A stretch of 64,000 bases of DNA, taken from assembly GCF_002006355.2 (NCBI RefSeq), contig NZ_CP096980.1, positions 3,410,001 to 3,474,000 on the forward strand, given 5' to 3'. The stretch's first letter is position 1, and each line of letters starts with the position of its first letter. Origin of the DNA: Clostridium felsineum DSM 794 (lineage in GTDB: Bacteria > Bacillota > Clostridia > Clostridiales > Clostridiaceae). The translations under genes and the position numbers were made by a program. Shown piece by piece: positions 36,901 through 46,700 of this stretch. The notes under the pieces are model-generated. The model saw only the letters and a program-made list of their open reading frames with translations, was not told the origin of the DNA and searched no databases.

Positions 36901-37675
36901 TATCAAATGTCCTTACAATTCCAGATTTTGATTCAATCATTCCCATCATGTTTTTATCATTATTTTGTGTAGGAGAAAAAAGTATATTAACTCCTCCTGC
37001 TATGGCCAATTCACATTCTTCATTTCGTAGCGATTGACATGCCATATGAATTGAAACTAGCCCTGAAGAACAAGCAGTATCTATAACAATACTTGGCCCG
37101 CGAAAATTATATATATACGAAATTCTACTTGCAAGTATGCTTGTCCATGAACCAGTTAAGATTAACGGATCATTTTCCTCTGATAAGTGTCTATAATTAG
37201 ATTCATTTGTATGATCTCTTCCAACAAAAACACCAGTCCTACTTCCATAAATCTCATTTCCACCATACCCCGAATCTTCTATAGCTTCCCATGCAGTTTC
37301 CAAAAATAATCTTTGAATAGGATCCATCAATTTAGCCTCTTTAGGTGATATTCTAAAGAATTCAGCATCAAAACCATCTATTTCTTTCATATATCCACCT
37401 TTGTTATATTTATCACTTGATAGTTCTAAACCTTGTTCTTCTATTCTTTTACTTGGAAAGTCTATTATAAGACTTGATCCGGATTTTAATTTTCTCCAAA
37501 ATTCATATTTATTATTAGCAACTCCAACCTTCATTCCAACACCAATTATGGCAATATCATGCAAATATGAATTATTCTTATAATTCATTAATTGCAGCAA
37601 CATTTGTTTTGCCTTTTCTCTTGAAATCTTTTTACTAGAAAGCTGCTCAAATATAAAATTTTGTATTAAGTCCAT
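30902..37675 (-). CDS. Hybrid PKS-NRPS: KS - ACP - C - A(Asp) - T - C
   Basis: A 2257-residue megasynthase. An N-terminal docking-like helix (1-30) precedes the KS (~38-455; Cys202 in DTACSSG, His338 in EAHGTGT, His378 in NIGHL). No AT follows. The carrier protein is FYELGGDSII (Ser708). C1 (~768-1190) has HHIIADD (893-899), with the usual Gly replaced by Asp. The A domain (SGTTGKPKGVAI) gives code D-L-T-K-V-G-H-I-G-K, the published Asp code. A T domain (DDFFGYGGQSL) and a second C with intact HHIVADG follow; the protein ends there. No KR or DH is present, so this extension should leave a beta-ketone. Its ATG overlaps the upstream stop (TAATG). Confidence 0.95.
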   Translation of the reverse strand: MDLIQNFIFEQLSSKKISREKAKQMLLQLMNYKNNSYLHDIAIIGVGMKVGVANNKYEFWRKLKSGSSLIIDFPSKRIEEQGLELSSDKYNKGGYMKEIDGFDAEFFRISPKEAKLMDPIQRLFLETAWEAIEDSGYGGNEIYGSRTGVFVGRDHTNESNYRHLSEENDPLILTGSWTSILASRISYIYNFRGPSIVIDTACSSGLVSIHMACQSLRNEECELAIAGGVNILFSPTQNNDKNMMGMIESKSGIVRTFDRRADGTLWGEGINALVLKPLKKAIEDNDNIYSIIKGSAINNDGASNGLTAPNAEAQEDVILRAWKDANINPDKISYVEAHGTGTKLGDPIEINALTNAFNKFTKRKQFCGIGSVKTNIGHLVGASGTTSLIKVILALKNKKIPPIINFTEINPYINFCNSPFYVNNTLSEWDKGEYPRIAAINCFGLSGTNCHIVLQEAPENIDSNTDNNNEYRIMTISGKSKSSLKAIIKKYYDFFVERRDINFTDVCYTTNIGRGHYNYRLAIIAKTIEDLIKVLKNILDVGKDKNAYYGENNSSNNMAYLAKSEVKVKDLEKKLSSAAEEKVRESIKSNNENMDLITEICKLYVEGANIDWKLFYNTKKAKRISLPTYAFTHKRYWIDSKSIKKSNGIKLHNCESVKNFDTNKLKIIGLDKVNDNGLYKKIAEIWMDALELSQVDIYRSFYELGGDSIIAYNIIGRVNKSLDIDVNVASLFRNSSIYEFSKYLENNFKVKSKKNKLSVIKHVEDKSIYKVSSSQKGLLILNQFYNMNISYNIPIILKILGDIKIDKIEEVFRKLINRHESLRTSFDFQQGEYVQVIHKNVDFSVEVIKANTSNIKNIIKRVICEFDLSQAPLFRVSMIELNTKEHIMVMDLHHIIADDTSCNIIINEFIKLYEGKSIPQLNLQYRDYSEWYNKLLSDGYFKNQEKYWIDNLSGDLPILNLPTDYPRPQKQSFEGNIVKGKIEMNLTEKIKKFSKENNYTLYIVLLAAYNILLYKYTSQEDIIVGSPTLGRNCEEVSGLVGMFVNTLILRNYPKSSKRIIDFIDEVKDNTLNSITNQDYSFNEIVNKLDIKRELNKNPIFDVMFVLQTFDAKGFDLGDLRFEPYEIEENISKFDLTLSAVENSECIKVKFRYNTKIFKKETIKRMYKHFITILDAITENPQTKLADIYILDEMEEKELISFNSTYEEYDKNKSIYHLFKAEAEKHPNNIAVTCGDDKFSYAELNRQIDNLSSYLKDIAKVQIGDFIGIRMMPTQKLIVAMLAVIKIGAIYVPIDREFPQKRVNFIIKDGKINLLLTDKITNNSGIEVESLIIDEIITKREENYKYAEEILQNNSPIYVIYTSGTTGKPKGVAIKNQSLVNYVLWFSRKFNISNHDKAVLLSSYAFDLGYTVIYSSIINGSELHLVSKDIYSEAEKVLAYIYLYKITYIKITPSMFNMIINSHLFFQKRYLESLRLIVLGGEMISSNDVKKFKETYPKVNIVNHYGPTESTIGAIFHSIDFTKFNEFEKNPVIGKPINNTKVLILDRNLLPAPIGVYGEIHLSGDGLALGYINNDSLNKDKFITSKLLKKKFGVDVLYKTGDIGKYLDNGDIKLLGRSDSQVKIRGYRVDLQEVRNAILTYIGIKEVLVLSGMDEDNVAFLYAYFIAEKEVKISDLRNFLMATLPLYMIPSYFIQVKNIKLNANGKVDKSMLPDPLESLKVSQEYESPKNEIEKRLLEIWKDVLRTDKIGVCDDFFGYGGQSLKANTLFSRVYKEFNISIPLRQIFETPTVRGLAEYITNCNKFIYTHINLQPQKPYYPLSSAQKRIFIINEIMDTGISYNMPMVMSVNGNFKFKRAQEAMDELVNRHEMLRTSFEFKNGEPVQIVNNDLQFCLVYKEIKESEIDNEINKFIKPFKLNKAPLIRAGFLKVEENRSIFIIDMHHIVADGISRKIIQNEFFEIYEKKQLPQLSVQYKDFAVWQNSMLKSEQIQKQEQYWIDIFKNELVPLKLPLDYPRSTFQNFIGDRVTVEVDELICSQIRKFASDTNTSLFVVLLAMFNILISKYSNQDDIVIGTPVAGREHPEINNVVGMFVNMLPIRSYLDDKQSFMDFFNGIKNNVKNALMSQDYQFEMLVEKLNKKRDFSRNPIFDVCFVISNKDNNEMKISDKFNVHFHEYGLKVSKFDILLHAMEIDNGLRFSFEYSTSLFKKDTIERMAKNYVEIIKQILANSDICIKDIQIFYNYMAAQIFDVDDGDFKL

Positions 37676-40600
37676 TAGTTATCACCTCCCATTAATTTGG
37701 TCAAATCAACATCATTTATTGAAATTTCTCCATTTTCAACGCCATCTAAAATATTATCTAACATGTTATCAATATCAGAAGTAGAATTAGTAGTAAAAGA
37801 TTTTTCATTAACTTTGTCTTCTGATTCCTTAATCAAACTCTCTATATACTTTGCCATCTCACTTACTGATGAATAAGTAAAAATATCAGATATATTCAGC
37901 ATGTCAGGAAATGTTTTATCAATTTCTCTAAATAAATAGGTTGCTAATATTGAATCTCCCCCCATATTGCTAAAATTCTCAAATACATTAATACTATCCA
38001 CTTCTAAAACTCTTGCCCATATTTTCGCTAAAACACTCTCAACATTCTGATCATATTTGTTTTCAATGTCATTTATCATAAACCTTGTATTACTTTTTTT
38101 ATAATTTGAATTATCTTTTAGATTTATATTATAATCTTCTTGTTTTTTTATGTTCTTGATTTCCGTTTTATTATGTTCGCCTATAATGTCGATACAACCA
38201 TCATCTTTCTTTATATTATCCCAATTGAATTCTCCTACAATAACTTGAGAATTATTGGTATTAAGAATTTCTTCAAAAGCTTTAATAGCCGTATCTGTAC
38301 TTAATCCTTTGAAAATTGTTTTGGAAATATTGACCTTATTATCGACTGCCATGCCTATTTCATCCCATGGACCCCAATTAATTGAAATCGCCTTTTTTTT
38401 ATCAATATTTAACTTCTGCACATAAGCATCTATATATGAATTTGCAGCTGTATAGTCCACCTGACCTTGTCCTCCGAACACAGCATTAACAGAAGAAGAA
38501 AATACACAAAAATCTATTTGTTCATCCTGAACTAGCTTACTAATTATCCATGTTCCATAAATTTTGGATTTAATAACTCTATCAATTTCTGTATCGGTTT
38601 TATTAAATATAAGACCTCTTCCTGCAACTCCAGCACAATGTACCACACCATTAATTTTTCCAAACTTTTCTTTAGCATATATAATAGCATTCTTCATATC
38701 ATTAAAATCAGAAACATCTGCAGACAAACACTCTACATAAGATCCTCCTTTAACTATTTCATTGATTCTTTCAATAATTTCACATGTTTTAATATCATTT
38801 TTAGTACTAAGAATATCTCCCCATTCTTTGGGATTTGGAAATTTAGAACGACTAATTAAAACTAGATTAACCTTCTTCTTGCTACTAATATATTTAGCGA
38901 TATTTAAACCTATTGCTCCCGTTCCACCTGTTATTATGTATACTCCATCACTTCTAAATAAATTATTTGTTTCCTTTTGTACTACCAATTTTAATGGCTC
39001 TATTACAGGAATATATCTTTTTCCATCTCTATATGCTATTAATTCAGGTGATTTTTCCATACAAATTTCACTTAATATTTCATTTAATTCTGTTGTTTTA
39101 TCAATATCTATGCATCTACATCCAATCTGCGGATATTCTTGTTTAATCACTTTTCCTACACTTATATAAGCAGCATTAATTGCATTTATTTCAGTATCAA
39201 AATCTGTCACCTTAAAGGAATTACTAGATATTAAAATTAATTCTATTCTTCTTGCAAATTTCACTCTAGGTAATATCTGCAACATGTAAATTATATTATA
39301 TAATCCGAGTTTAACCTTGCTTTTTAATTCAATTAAGTTTCCTACTTCTTCATCATTTTCTAATGCCGCAACATGTAGTATCTTATATATTTTTTCGTTC
39401 TTTATGTCTTGAAAAAGTTTCTCATAACTATCTCGAGAATTATCAATTTCATATTTATTGGTTTGTATTTTTTTATATTTACTTGATATTTGAACTTCAA
39501 TAATCTCTATATCCTTACAGGTGATTTTGTCAATTATCTTCTTATAAATTTCATTCATATATCCCATTATCAAAACTTTTCCTTTAGATTTTAATTGATC
39601 TAAATTGTTTTTTTCATCTATTTCATTTTGTCTCCACGAAATCTTATGATAAATAGCTTGTTTTTCATTTTGACTATCTAAAAGCGTAATTTGCTTTATT
39701 GAGTAATCCGAAATTTTAGTAAATACTTCATTATGCTCATTAATTAACAAAATATCAAATGAAATTACATTTAACCCCCCATGTGATTTATTCTTTAATT
39801 TTATATAGCTAGAAAACTTTCGAGGCATTTTGTCATAAACTTCAACTTTTCCGTATGAAAATGGTAAAAATGGGTTGTGCTCAATTCCCTTATTTAGTAC
39901 ATTTGCAGCTACATCTAACATGGATGGATGAATATAGTATAAATTCATATCATTATAGTATTCTTTAGGTATCTCTAGTAATACTACGCTTTCTTGACCA
40001 TTAGAATATACTTCTTTTACTACATTCCACCTTGGACCTGTTTCAATAACTCCTTTATATCCTTCTTTATAATTATTAATATCCGCCTTCTCTAATTTAT
40101 TCAATACCATTTGAATATCAAGCTTTTCTAAGTTGTGGTCAATCTGCTTAAATTCACCTTCAACATGTTTAATCCAGTCATGTTTTTCACTTTTACTAGC
40201 CACTATGAATTTATAACAGTTACTTTGTATATTTATAATCATATGAGTTTTAACATCTTCATTGCTATCAATTTTTAAAGGACTAATGAATATTATATTT
40301 CTTAACTGTACGCTTTTTTTTATATTTAATTTTTTACATACTTCACATACCATCTCAATATAAGTTGTTCCTGGAACAGTTCTATATTTATTAACTATAT
40401 GTTCATCTAATATCCAGCGATTATTTTCATTAAAATCAACATTATAAATCTTAATATTCATAGAATCTACTAACATTTTTGAGAATAATGCACTTATTCT
40501 ATAGTCGTTTTTATAATTGTAACTATCATTATCATATACTTCCTCTTTTACCCAACACCTTTTAGGTTCAAAGGAATATATTGGTATACTAATCTTTCGA

Positions 40601-42474
40601 ACACTTTTGTTTTTATATAACTTATTCCAATCCGCATCTGCCCCTTTAATATATAGTTCACAAATTTCTTCAATTATTTTTCCATAATTACAGACTATCT
40701 TTTCAGCTAAGACTTCTAGCTTTCCGTTTATTTCATTACTAAATATTTGTTTTTCACTTTCAGTTACAGCATTTATATTGTTATTCTGAATTTTTGTTGA
40801 AATAATTTGATGATTTGCATAATATATTGAGGATTCTTCAATACTTTGTACTCCAATATCTGTTAGTTTATTCAATTTATAAATTAACTCTTTAATGTTT
40901 TCGAATACAATAGCCAATCTATGTGTATAATGTTTTCTTCCGGTTAAAGCTGTATAACATAAACTTTCTATATTTATATTTACATTTTCAACTAAAAAAT
41001 CTCTATACTTTTTAACTAAGTTGCATAATGAATTCAAACTCTTAGCTGATATTGCAATAATATATTTATTATATTTATTACTTTCTATATTTTCTTCATA
41101 GTTTGGTGCTTCTTCTAGTACAATATGACAATTAGTGCCACTTAAACCAAATGCGCTAACACCACATCTACGTGAATTCTTACATTCATCCCATTCAATT
41201 AATCTATTACTTACATACACAGGAGAATTTATAAAATCTATTAGTTTATTAGGTTTATTAAAATTAATATTAGGTGGTATTTTTTTATGCTTCAAAGCCA
41301 ATACAGCCTTCACTAAGCCTGCCATTCCCGAACAATTATCTAAATGACCAATATTAGTTTTTACAGCACCTAAAGCACAAAATTGTTTTTTATTTGTATA
41401 TTTTTCAAATGCTTTTGTTATAGCCGATACTTCAATTGGATCCCCAAGCTTAGTTCCTGTGCCGTGACTTTCAATGTATGTAATTGTTTCAGGATCAATA
41501 TCTGCATTCTTCCAAGCTGTTGAAATAACCTCCTCTTGTGAAACTAAATTAGGAGCAGTTATTCCTATTGACGCTCCATCTTGATTTACCGCACTTCCTT
41601 TTATAACCGCATAGATATTATCATTATCCTCAATAGCTTTAGCTAATGATTTTATTAAAATAGCTGCAGTACCTTCTCCAAACCCTGTTCCATCTGAATT
41701 ATCACTAAATGATTTAGTTTTATTATCAGAAGATGCAATTCCAATTCCATTTTTTATTTGATCCAGTAATGGAATTATATTGATTTTTACTGAACCAACA
41801 ATTGCCATCGTACACTCTGCGTTTCTAATTGATTGGCAGGCAGTATGAATTGCAACAAGTGAAGATGAACATGCTGTATCTATAAGCATACTTGGTCCTT
41901 TTAAATCTAACAGGTAAGATATTCTGCTAGCTATAATTGATTTTATATTACCTGGTATTGATAATGCTTTGCTAGCTGGATTAAAATCATTTACTATACC
42001 TTTATAAAAATTTTCAAAATCACTACTATAACCAACAAAAACACCTGTATTGCTTCCTTCTATTTTATTTCCTCCATATCCAGCATCCTCAATTGCTCCC
42101 CATGCAGTTTGAAGAAATACTCTCTGATTAGGATCCATTAAATTAGCTTCCTTATGTGAGATATTAAAAAAGCTATAATCAAATTTATCTATTTCTTCCA
42201 AATACCCTCCAATATAATATTTTATTTCATCATCAGTTAATCCCTTTTTCTGCAAATACTTATCTATATCTACTCTTCTACTATCAGGGAATACATCTAT
42301 GCAATCTTTACTATCTTTTATATTATTCCAATACTCGTTTATATTATCTGCTTTAGGGAACTTACAATCAATACCAATTATAGCGATATCCTTATCCGAA
42401 ATTTCTTGAACTTTTACTTTAAAATTTTCTAAGGAATGTAAATCTCCAAGCACGTCATTGTCAAAAAAATCCAT
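37675..42474 (-). CDS. Trans-AT type I PKS: KS - DH - KR - ACP
   Basis: A 1599-residue PKS counted from the ATG at 42474; a GTG three codons earlier, nearer to GGGAGG, is a possible start. KS spans ~28-455 (Cys202 in DTACSSS, His337, His377). The DH region starts near 660: His692 in DEHIVNKYRTVP follows HxxxGxxxxP except that Lys replaces Gly, and the second catalytic Asp854 is in HPSMLD. The ketoreductase has GGTGAIG near 1183 and the catalytic Tyr1341/Asn1345 in QVDYTAANSY. The ACP has Ser1508 (MGGDSI). No AT, methyltransferase or ER domain is present; malonyl loading must come from the separate AT gene. Confidence 0.94.
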   Translation of the reverse strand: MDFFDNDVLGDLHSLENFKVKVQEISDKDIAIIGIDCKFPKADNINEYWNNIKDSKDCIDVFPDSRRVDIDKYLQKKGLTDDEIKYYIGGYLEEIDKFDYSFFNISHKEANLMDPNQRVFLQTAWGAIEDAGYGGNKIEGSNTGVFVGYSSDFENFYKGIVNDFNPASKALSIPGNIKSIIASRISYLLDLKGPSMLIDTACSSSLVAIHTACQSIRNAECTMAIVGSVKINIIPLLDQIKNGIGIASSDNKTKSFSDNSDGTGFGEGTAAILIKSLAKAIEDNDNIYAVIKGSAVNQDGASIGITAPNLVSQEEVISTAWKNADIDPETITYIESHGTGTKLGDPIEVSAITKAFEKYTNKKQFCALGAVKTNIGHLDNCSGMAGLVKAVLALKHKKIPPNINFNKPNKLIDFINSPVYVSNRLIEWDECKNSRRCGVSAFGLSGTNCHIVLEEAPNYEENIESNKYNKYIIAISAKSLNSLCNLVKKYRDFLVENVNINIESLCYTALTGRKHYTHRLAIVFENIKELIYKLNKLTDIGVQSIEESSIYYANHQIISTKIQNNNINAVTESEKQIFSNEINGKLEVLAEKIVCNYGKIIEEICELYIKGADADWNKLYKNKSVRKISIPIYSFEPKRCWVKEEVYDNDSYNYKNDYRISALFSKMLVDSMNIKIYNVDFNENNRWILDEHIVNKYRTVPGTTYIEMVCEVCKKLNIKKSVQLRNIIFISPLKIDSNEDVKTHMIINIQSNCYKFIVASKSEKHDWIKHVEGEFKQIDHNLEKLDIQMVLNKLEKADINNYKEGYKGVIETGPRWNVVKEVYSNGQESVVLLEIPKEYYNDMNLYYIHPSMLDVAANVLNKGIEHNPFLPFSYGKVEVYDKMPRKFSSYIKLKNKSHGGLNVISFDILLINEHNEVFTKISDYSIKQITLLDSQNEKQAIYHKISWRQNEIDEKNNLDQLKSKGKVLIMGYMNEIYKKIIDKITCKDIEIIEVQISSKYKKIQTNKYEIDNSRDSYEKLFQDIKNEKIYKILHVAALENDEEVGNLIELKSKVKLGLYNIIYMLQILPRVKFARRIELILISSNSFKVTDFDTEINAINAAYISVGKVIKQEYPQIGCRCIDIDKTTELNEILSEICMEKSPELIAYRDGKRYIPVIEPLKLVVQKETNNLFRSDGVYIITGGTGAIGLNIAKYISSKKKVNLVLISRSKFPNPKEWGDILSTKNDIKTCEIIERINEIVKGGSYVECLSADVSDFNDMKNAIIYAKEKFGKINGVVHCAGVAGRGLIFNKTDTEIDRVIKSKIYGTWIISKLVQDEQIDFCVFSSSVNAVFGGQGQVDYTAANSYIDAYVQKLNIDKKKAISINWGPWDEIGMAVDNKVNISKTIFKGLSTDTAIKAFEEILNTNNSQVIVGEFNWDNIKKDDGCIDIIGEHNKTEIKNIKKQEDYNINLKDNSNYKKSNTRFMINDIENKYDQNVESVLAKIWARVLEVDSINVFENFSNMGGDSILATYLFREIDKTFPDMLNISDIFTYSSVSEMAKYIESLIKESEDKVNEKSFTTNSTSDIDNMLDNILDGVENGEISINDVDLTKLMGGDN

Positions 42475-42523
42475 TTGTAGCACACTTCCTCCCAAAACAC
42501 CTTAATTAAATTATCTATTAAAG

Positions 42524-43783
42524 CTAAATTAGTTCATTTTTAGAAAACAACTCAAAGGTATTACTATCAGTTAGTATCTTTGTGATTCTGTTCTTCACTT
42601 CTTCTTGCGGTACTTTTTTCGTATCTAATATAATTTTCAACATATTCAAGGTCTTTTCGGCTAATTCATACGTAGGCAAAATATTATCTGACTCAATCTG
42701 TTCCTGAATTTCTTTTATACTATTATATGGTTTGATAACACCTTTTTTATATTCATCTTCGTCCCAATTTCTATTACGTGTACAAACTGCTGTTGTCAAG
42801 CATAAATTAATTAAATGTATTATATTTTTTTCACTATTCAGAATCTTAGGCAAATAATTATTATCTATAATTTTTTTTAAATCCTCATCTTTATCAATAG
42901 CATATGCTACAAATTTATAACCATTTTTATTAACTAAATTAGTAAGAACATTTTTAGGACCTATTTCCAGAGCAGCTTCTACCCCCTCATTTTCTAAATA
43001 TCTCATTGTTTCATACCATCTTACTGGCAATATCATTAATTGTGATAATTTATCTGGAATATCATCTTCATTATTATATGGTAACGCATTAATATTAGAA
43101 ATCACCTTATATTCAGGGGTCTTAAACTCATACTTTCTAAGTTCTTCTTTGAATTTATCAGCTGCAGATTGCATAAGTGGACTATGAAAAGCAGCAGCGA
43201 CATTTAAATATACTACCTTAGCTCCTAGTCTTTCTAGCTCTTCAGTGGCCTTATTAACAGCGGACTTAATTCCCGAAATAACAGTTTGTTGTACAGCATT
43301 ATAATTAGATACAATTACAAAATTATCTCCTTCAGAACAATTATTACATACCTCTTCTACTACAGATTTATTTACTCCAATTACTGCTGCCATACCACTA
43401 GATTCTGAACTCGCATCTTGCATAAACTTCCCTCTACTTTTAACAATTTTAAGTCCTTGAGAAAAATCTATACTATTAGCACATACTAATGCTGTAATTT
43501 CACCTAAACTATGCCCTGCCATATAACACGGTTTAATCCCTAATACTTTTGAACTTACTCTATAAGCTGCTAAAGATGTTGTAAAAATAGCAATCTGAGC
43601 ATTCTCTGTTTTATTTAATAAATTTGTCTCGTCCTCAAAACAAATTTTACATAAATCAATATTTAAAATATCACTTGCTTCTTCAAATATTGACTTTGCT
43701 ATTTTAAATTGACTACACAATTTTTTTCCCATTCCAAAATACTGTGATCCTTGTCCTGGAAATAAAAAACTTATTTTATTCAA
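42524..43783 (-). CDS. Stand-alone acyltransferase (trans-AT, malonyl-CoA:ACP transacylase type)
   Basis: A 419-residue FabD-like acyltransferase: FLFPGQGSQYFGMG at the N-terminus, nucleophile motif GHSLGE (Ser92) and catalytic His in AAFHSPLM (about 199). FabD enzymes are about 310 residues; this one carries an extra ~110-residue helical C-terminus of unknown role. It uses a TTG start seven bases after GGAGATGA and begins five bases after the upstream NRPS stop. It lies directly before two AT-less PKS genes, so it almost certainly loads malonyl on both ACPs. Confidence 0.93.
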   Translation of the reverse strand: MNKISFLFPGQGSQYFGMGKKLCSQFKIAKSIFEEASDILNIDLCKICFEDETNLLNKTENAQIAIFTTSLAAYRVSSKVLGIKPCYMAGHSLGEITALVCANSIDFSQGLKIVKSRGKFMQDASSESSGMAAVIGVNKSVVEEVCNNCSEGDNFVIVSNYNAVQQTVISGIKSAVNKATEELERLGAKVVYLNVAAAFHSPLMQSAADKFKEELRKYEFKTPEYKVISNINALPYNNEDDIPDKLSQLMILPVRWYETMRYLENEGVEAALEIGPKNVLTNLVNKNGYKFVAYAIDKDEDLKKIIDNNYLPKILNSEKNIIHLINLCLTTAVCTRNRNWDEDEYKKGVIKPYNSIKEIQEQIESDNILPTYELAEKTLNMLKIILDTKKVPQEEVKNRITKILTDSNTFELFSKNELI

Positions 43784-43788
43784 TTAGA

Positions 43789-46700
43789 TCATCTCCACTT
43801 TTCATTGTTAATAATAACTTCAAGTAATTTAAGATATTGGTAAAAAAATTCTTCAATTTTCTCACTATTTAGTTTTTTACAATTATACTTAAAACTTAAT
43901 ACTATCTTTTTTCCACCTTTATAGGTTTTTAAAATTACGTCATAGAAGTTTTCAATATTATCATTAGAATTATTTCCACTTACAAATAGCGGTAATATCG
44001 ATTTTTCTAATTTAGGTGGCATACATTCCAATAATAATTTTTCATCCATTTGTTCATTACTATAAAAAATCACATCATTTCCAATTGCTTTAATTAATTG
44101 GTTAAACTTTTTAAATTTATTCAAATCCACATTAACTATAAACGCTTTATCAGATATATTACTATAATGGATATTAATATTTTGTTTATTACTAGTTTTA
44201 GCTAATGTATAGACATATATAGAAAAAATTATATCCATTTTATTAACATTGATTTTTTCACACAGTAAGTTCAATTTTGCAAACATGTTTTTATCTATCT
44301 CTGTAGTTATAATCTTGCAACTGTTAGCTAAACCACTATTTAAATAATACGATTTTGGAAATTCAATATAATCCATATTTGTTTTTAAAACTTCTAATTT
44401 ATTTTGCTTTTCTATAAAACTAATAACTTTATATAGTGTTGGGTTGGCAAAAATATCTGTAACACTAATTTTACCAGGATACTTTTTTTCAATTTCTGCA
44501 TGCATAGCAACTAATGATAATGAATCCCCACCTATTTCAAAGAACCTATCATTTATGCGTATATTATCTTTATTAAGTATTTTTACCCATATATCATATA
44601 TATCTTTTCCAACACCAGATTCAAACAAGGAATTTTTTATATCTTTACATGAAGATTTAATCTCCAGACTAAGTAATGCTTTTTTATTTATCTTTCCATT
44701 TGGAGTTAATGGAAATTTATCTATTCTTATATAGTCATGAGGTATCATATAATCTGGAATTATATTAGATAAAAAAGCATAAATTTTAGAATTATCAATT
44801 TCTACATTAGAAGTATAGTAGCTAACTAAATATTTATCTCCATGGTTACCTTCCTTTGCAATAACTGCACTATTTTTAATATGAGAATACATATTGAGTG
44901 ATTTTTCAATTTCATCTAGTTCAATTCTATATCCTCTAACTTTAATTTGATTGTCTAACCTTCCAACAAATTCAATATCCCCATTTTCAAGCCATCTTGC
45001 ACAATCACCAGTCTTGTACATTATTTTTTTTCTATTAACTATATCTGTAACAAATTTAGTTTTTGTAAGTTTATCATTATTCAAATAACCTCTAGATACA
45101 CAATCTCCTGAAATACATAATTCACCGTTGACTCTAATAGGCTGTAAATTATTATTTTTATCAACAATATAAATTTGGGTATTAGCTATAGGCTTTCCAA
45201 TATTAATTTCATTAGTATTTGTAAGCTCTTTAATCGTAGACCATATGGTTGTTTCAGTAGGCCCATACATATTATAAATTTTTGCCTTAGTATAATTCTT
45301 TATTGTTACTAATATATTTTCATGGAGTGCTTCACCTCCAATCAATATAACCTCTAAGTTATTCAAAAAATCCAAATCCAAACCAGAATTAATAAGCAAT
45401 TGCAATCTAGATGGTGTGGTTTGAAAGATTTTCACATTATTATCTATTATAAGTTTGCGTAATAATTTAGGATCAATTTTCTCTTCTTCACTCGCAATAA
45501 CAACTTCTAATCCTTTTGTAAGCGGTAATATAATTTCAAGTATAGAAATATCAAAAGAAATTGTCGTTAACGCTACAATTCTGTCATTATGTTGTAATGT
45601 TATACGTTGATTAATAGCATTTATAAAATTAATCAACGATTTTTCTTCAATCATAACGCCTTTAGGTTTACCTGTTGATCCAGAAGTATATATAACATAA
45701 GCTAAATCATTTATATCACCATGCAAATTCAAATCATCAAATTTTTCTGAATATAATGATTCATCTTGTATATCTACTATATGCCCATCAAATGCGAATT
45801 TATTTTTTAAATGTTTTTGTGTTAACAAAATGTTAGTATGGCTATTCTCTAAAATATACTTTATCCTCTCCACAGGATGTGTGCTATCTATTGGTAGATA
45901 TGCTCCACCTGCTTTAAAAACAGCTAAAATTCCAATAATCATATCAATAGAACGTTCTACCATAAGCCCTACAACAACATCACTTTTAACTCCAATTTTA
46001 ACCAACAAATTTGCTAATTGATTTGATTTCTTATTTAACTGTTTATATGTAATACTTTTATTCTTGAAAGAAACTGCTATTGAATCTGGATTTCTTTTTA
46101 CTTGACGTTCAAATAATTCATGTACTTTTACATTTTGCTCATATTTTGTATCCGTATTGTTAAATTCCTTTATAATTAGATTTTCTTCATGATTAGATAA
46201 AATGGAATGATCTTTTATTACCTGATGTGGTGTAGTCAATAATTTATTCATTAGAGCAAATACTCTATCAAATAATACTTTAATATCATTTTGTGAAAAT
46301 ATATCTATATTATAATCAATTTCTAATCTTAATTTTCCATCACCTTTTCTTGAATTAATATGAATAGCAATATCATTTTCTTCATACCCACTAAAATTCC
46401 ACTTTGTTTCAACCCCCTTACAATATTGGGCATTCTGATATGATATTAAAACATTAAATAAGCCCATTACCCCATTATGTTTTTTTCTCAAATCATCTAT
46501 TAACAAATCATAAGGATATTTTTGATGCTTCATTATATCTTTAAACTCTTTTGTAACAATAGCTAAAAACCTTATAAAATCTAAATTTTCATCCACCTTA
46601 ACTCTAAATGGTACTGTACTAGCAAACATACCTACCATTTCTTTTTCATCAACTTCAAATCTATTATGTATTAATGTACCAATACATATGTCATCAGAAC

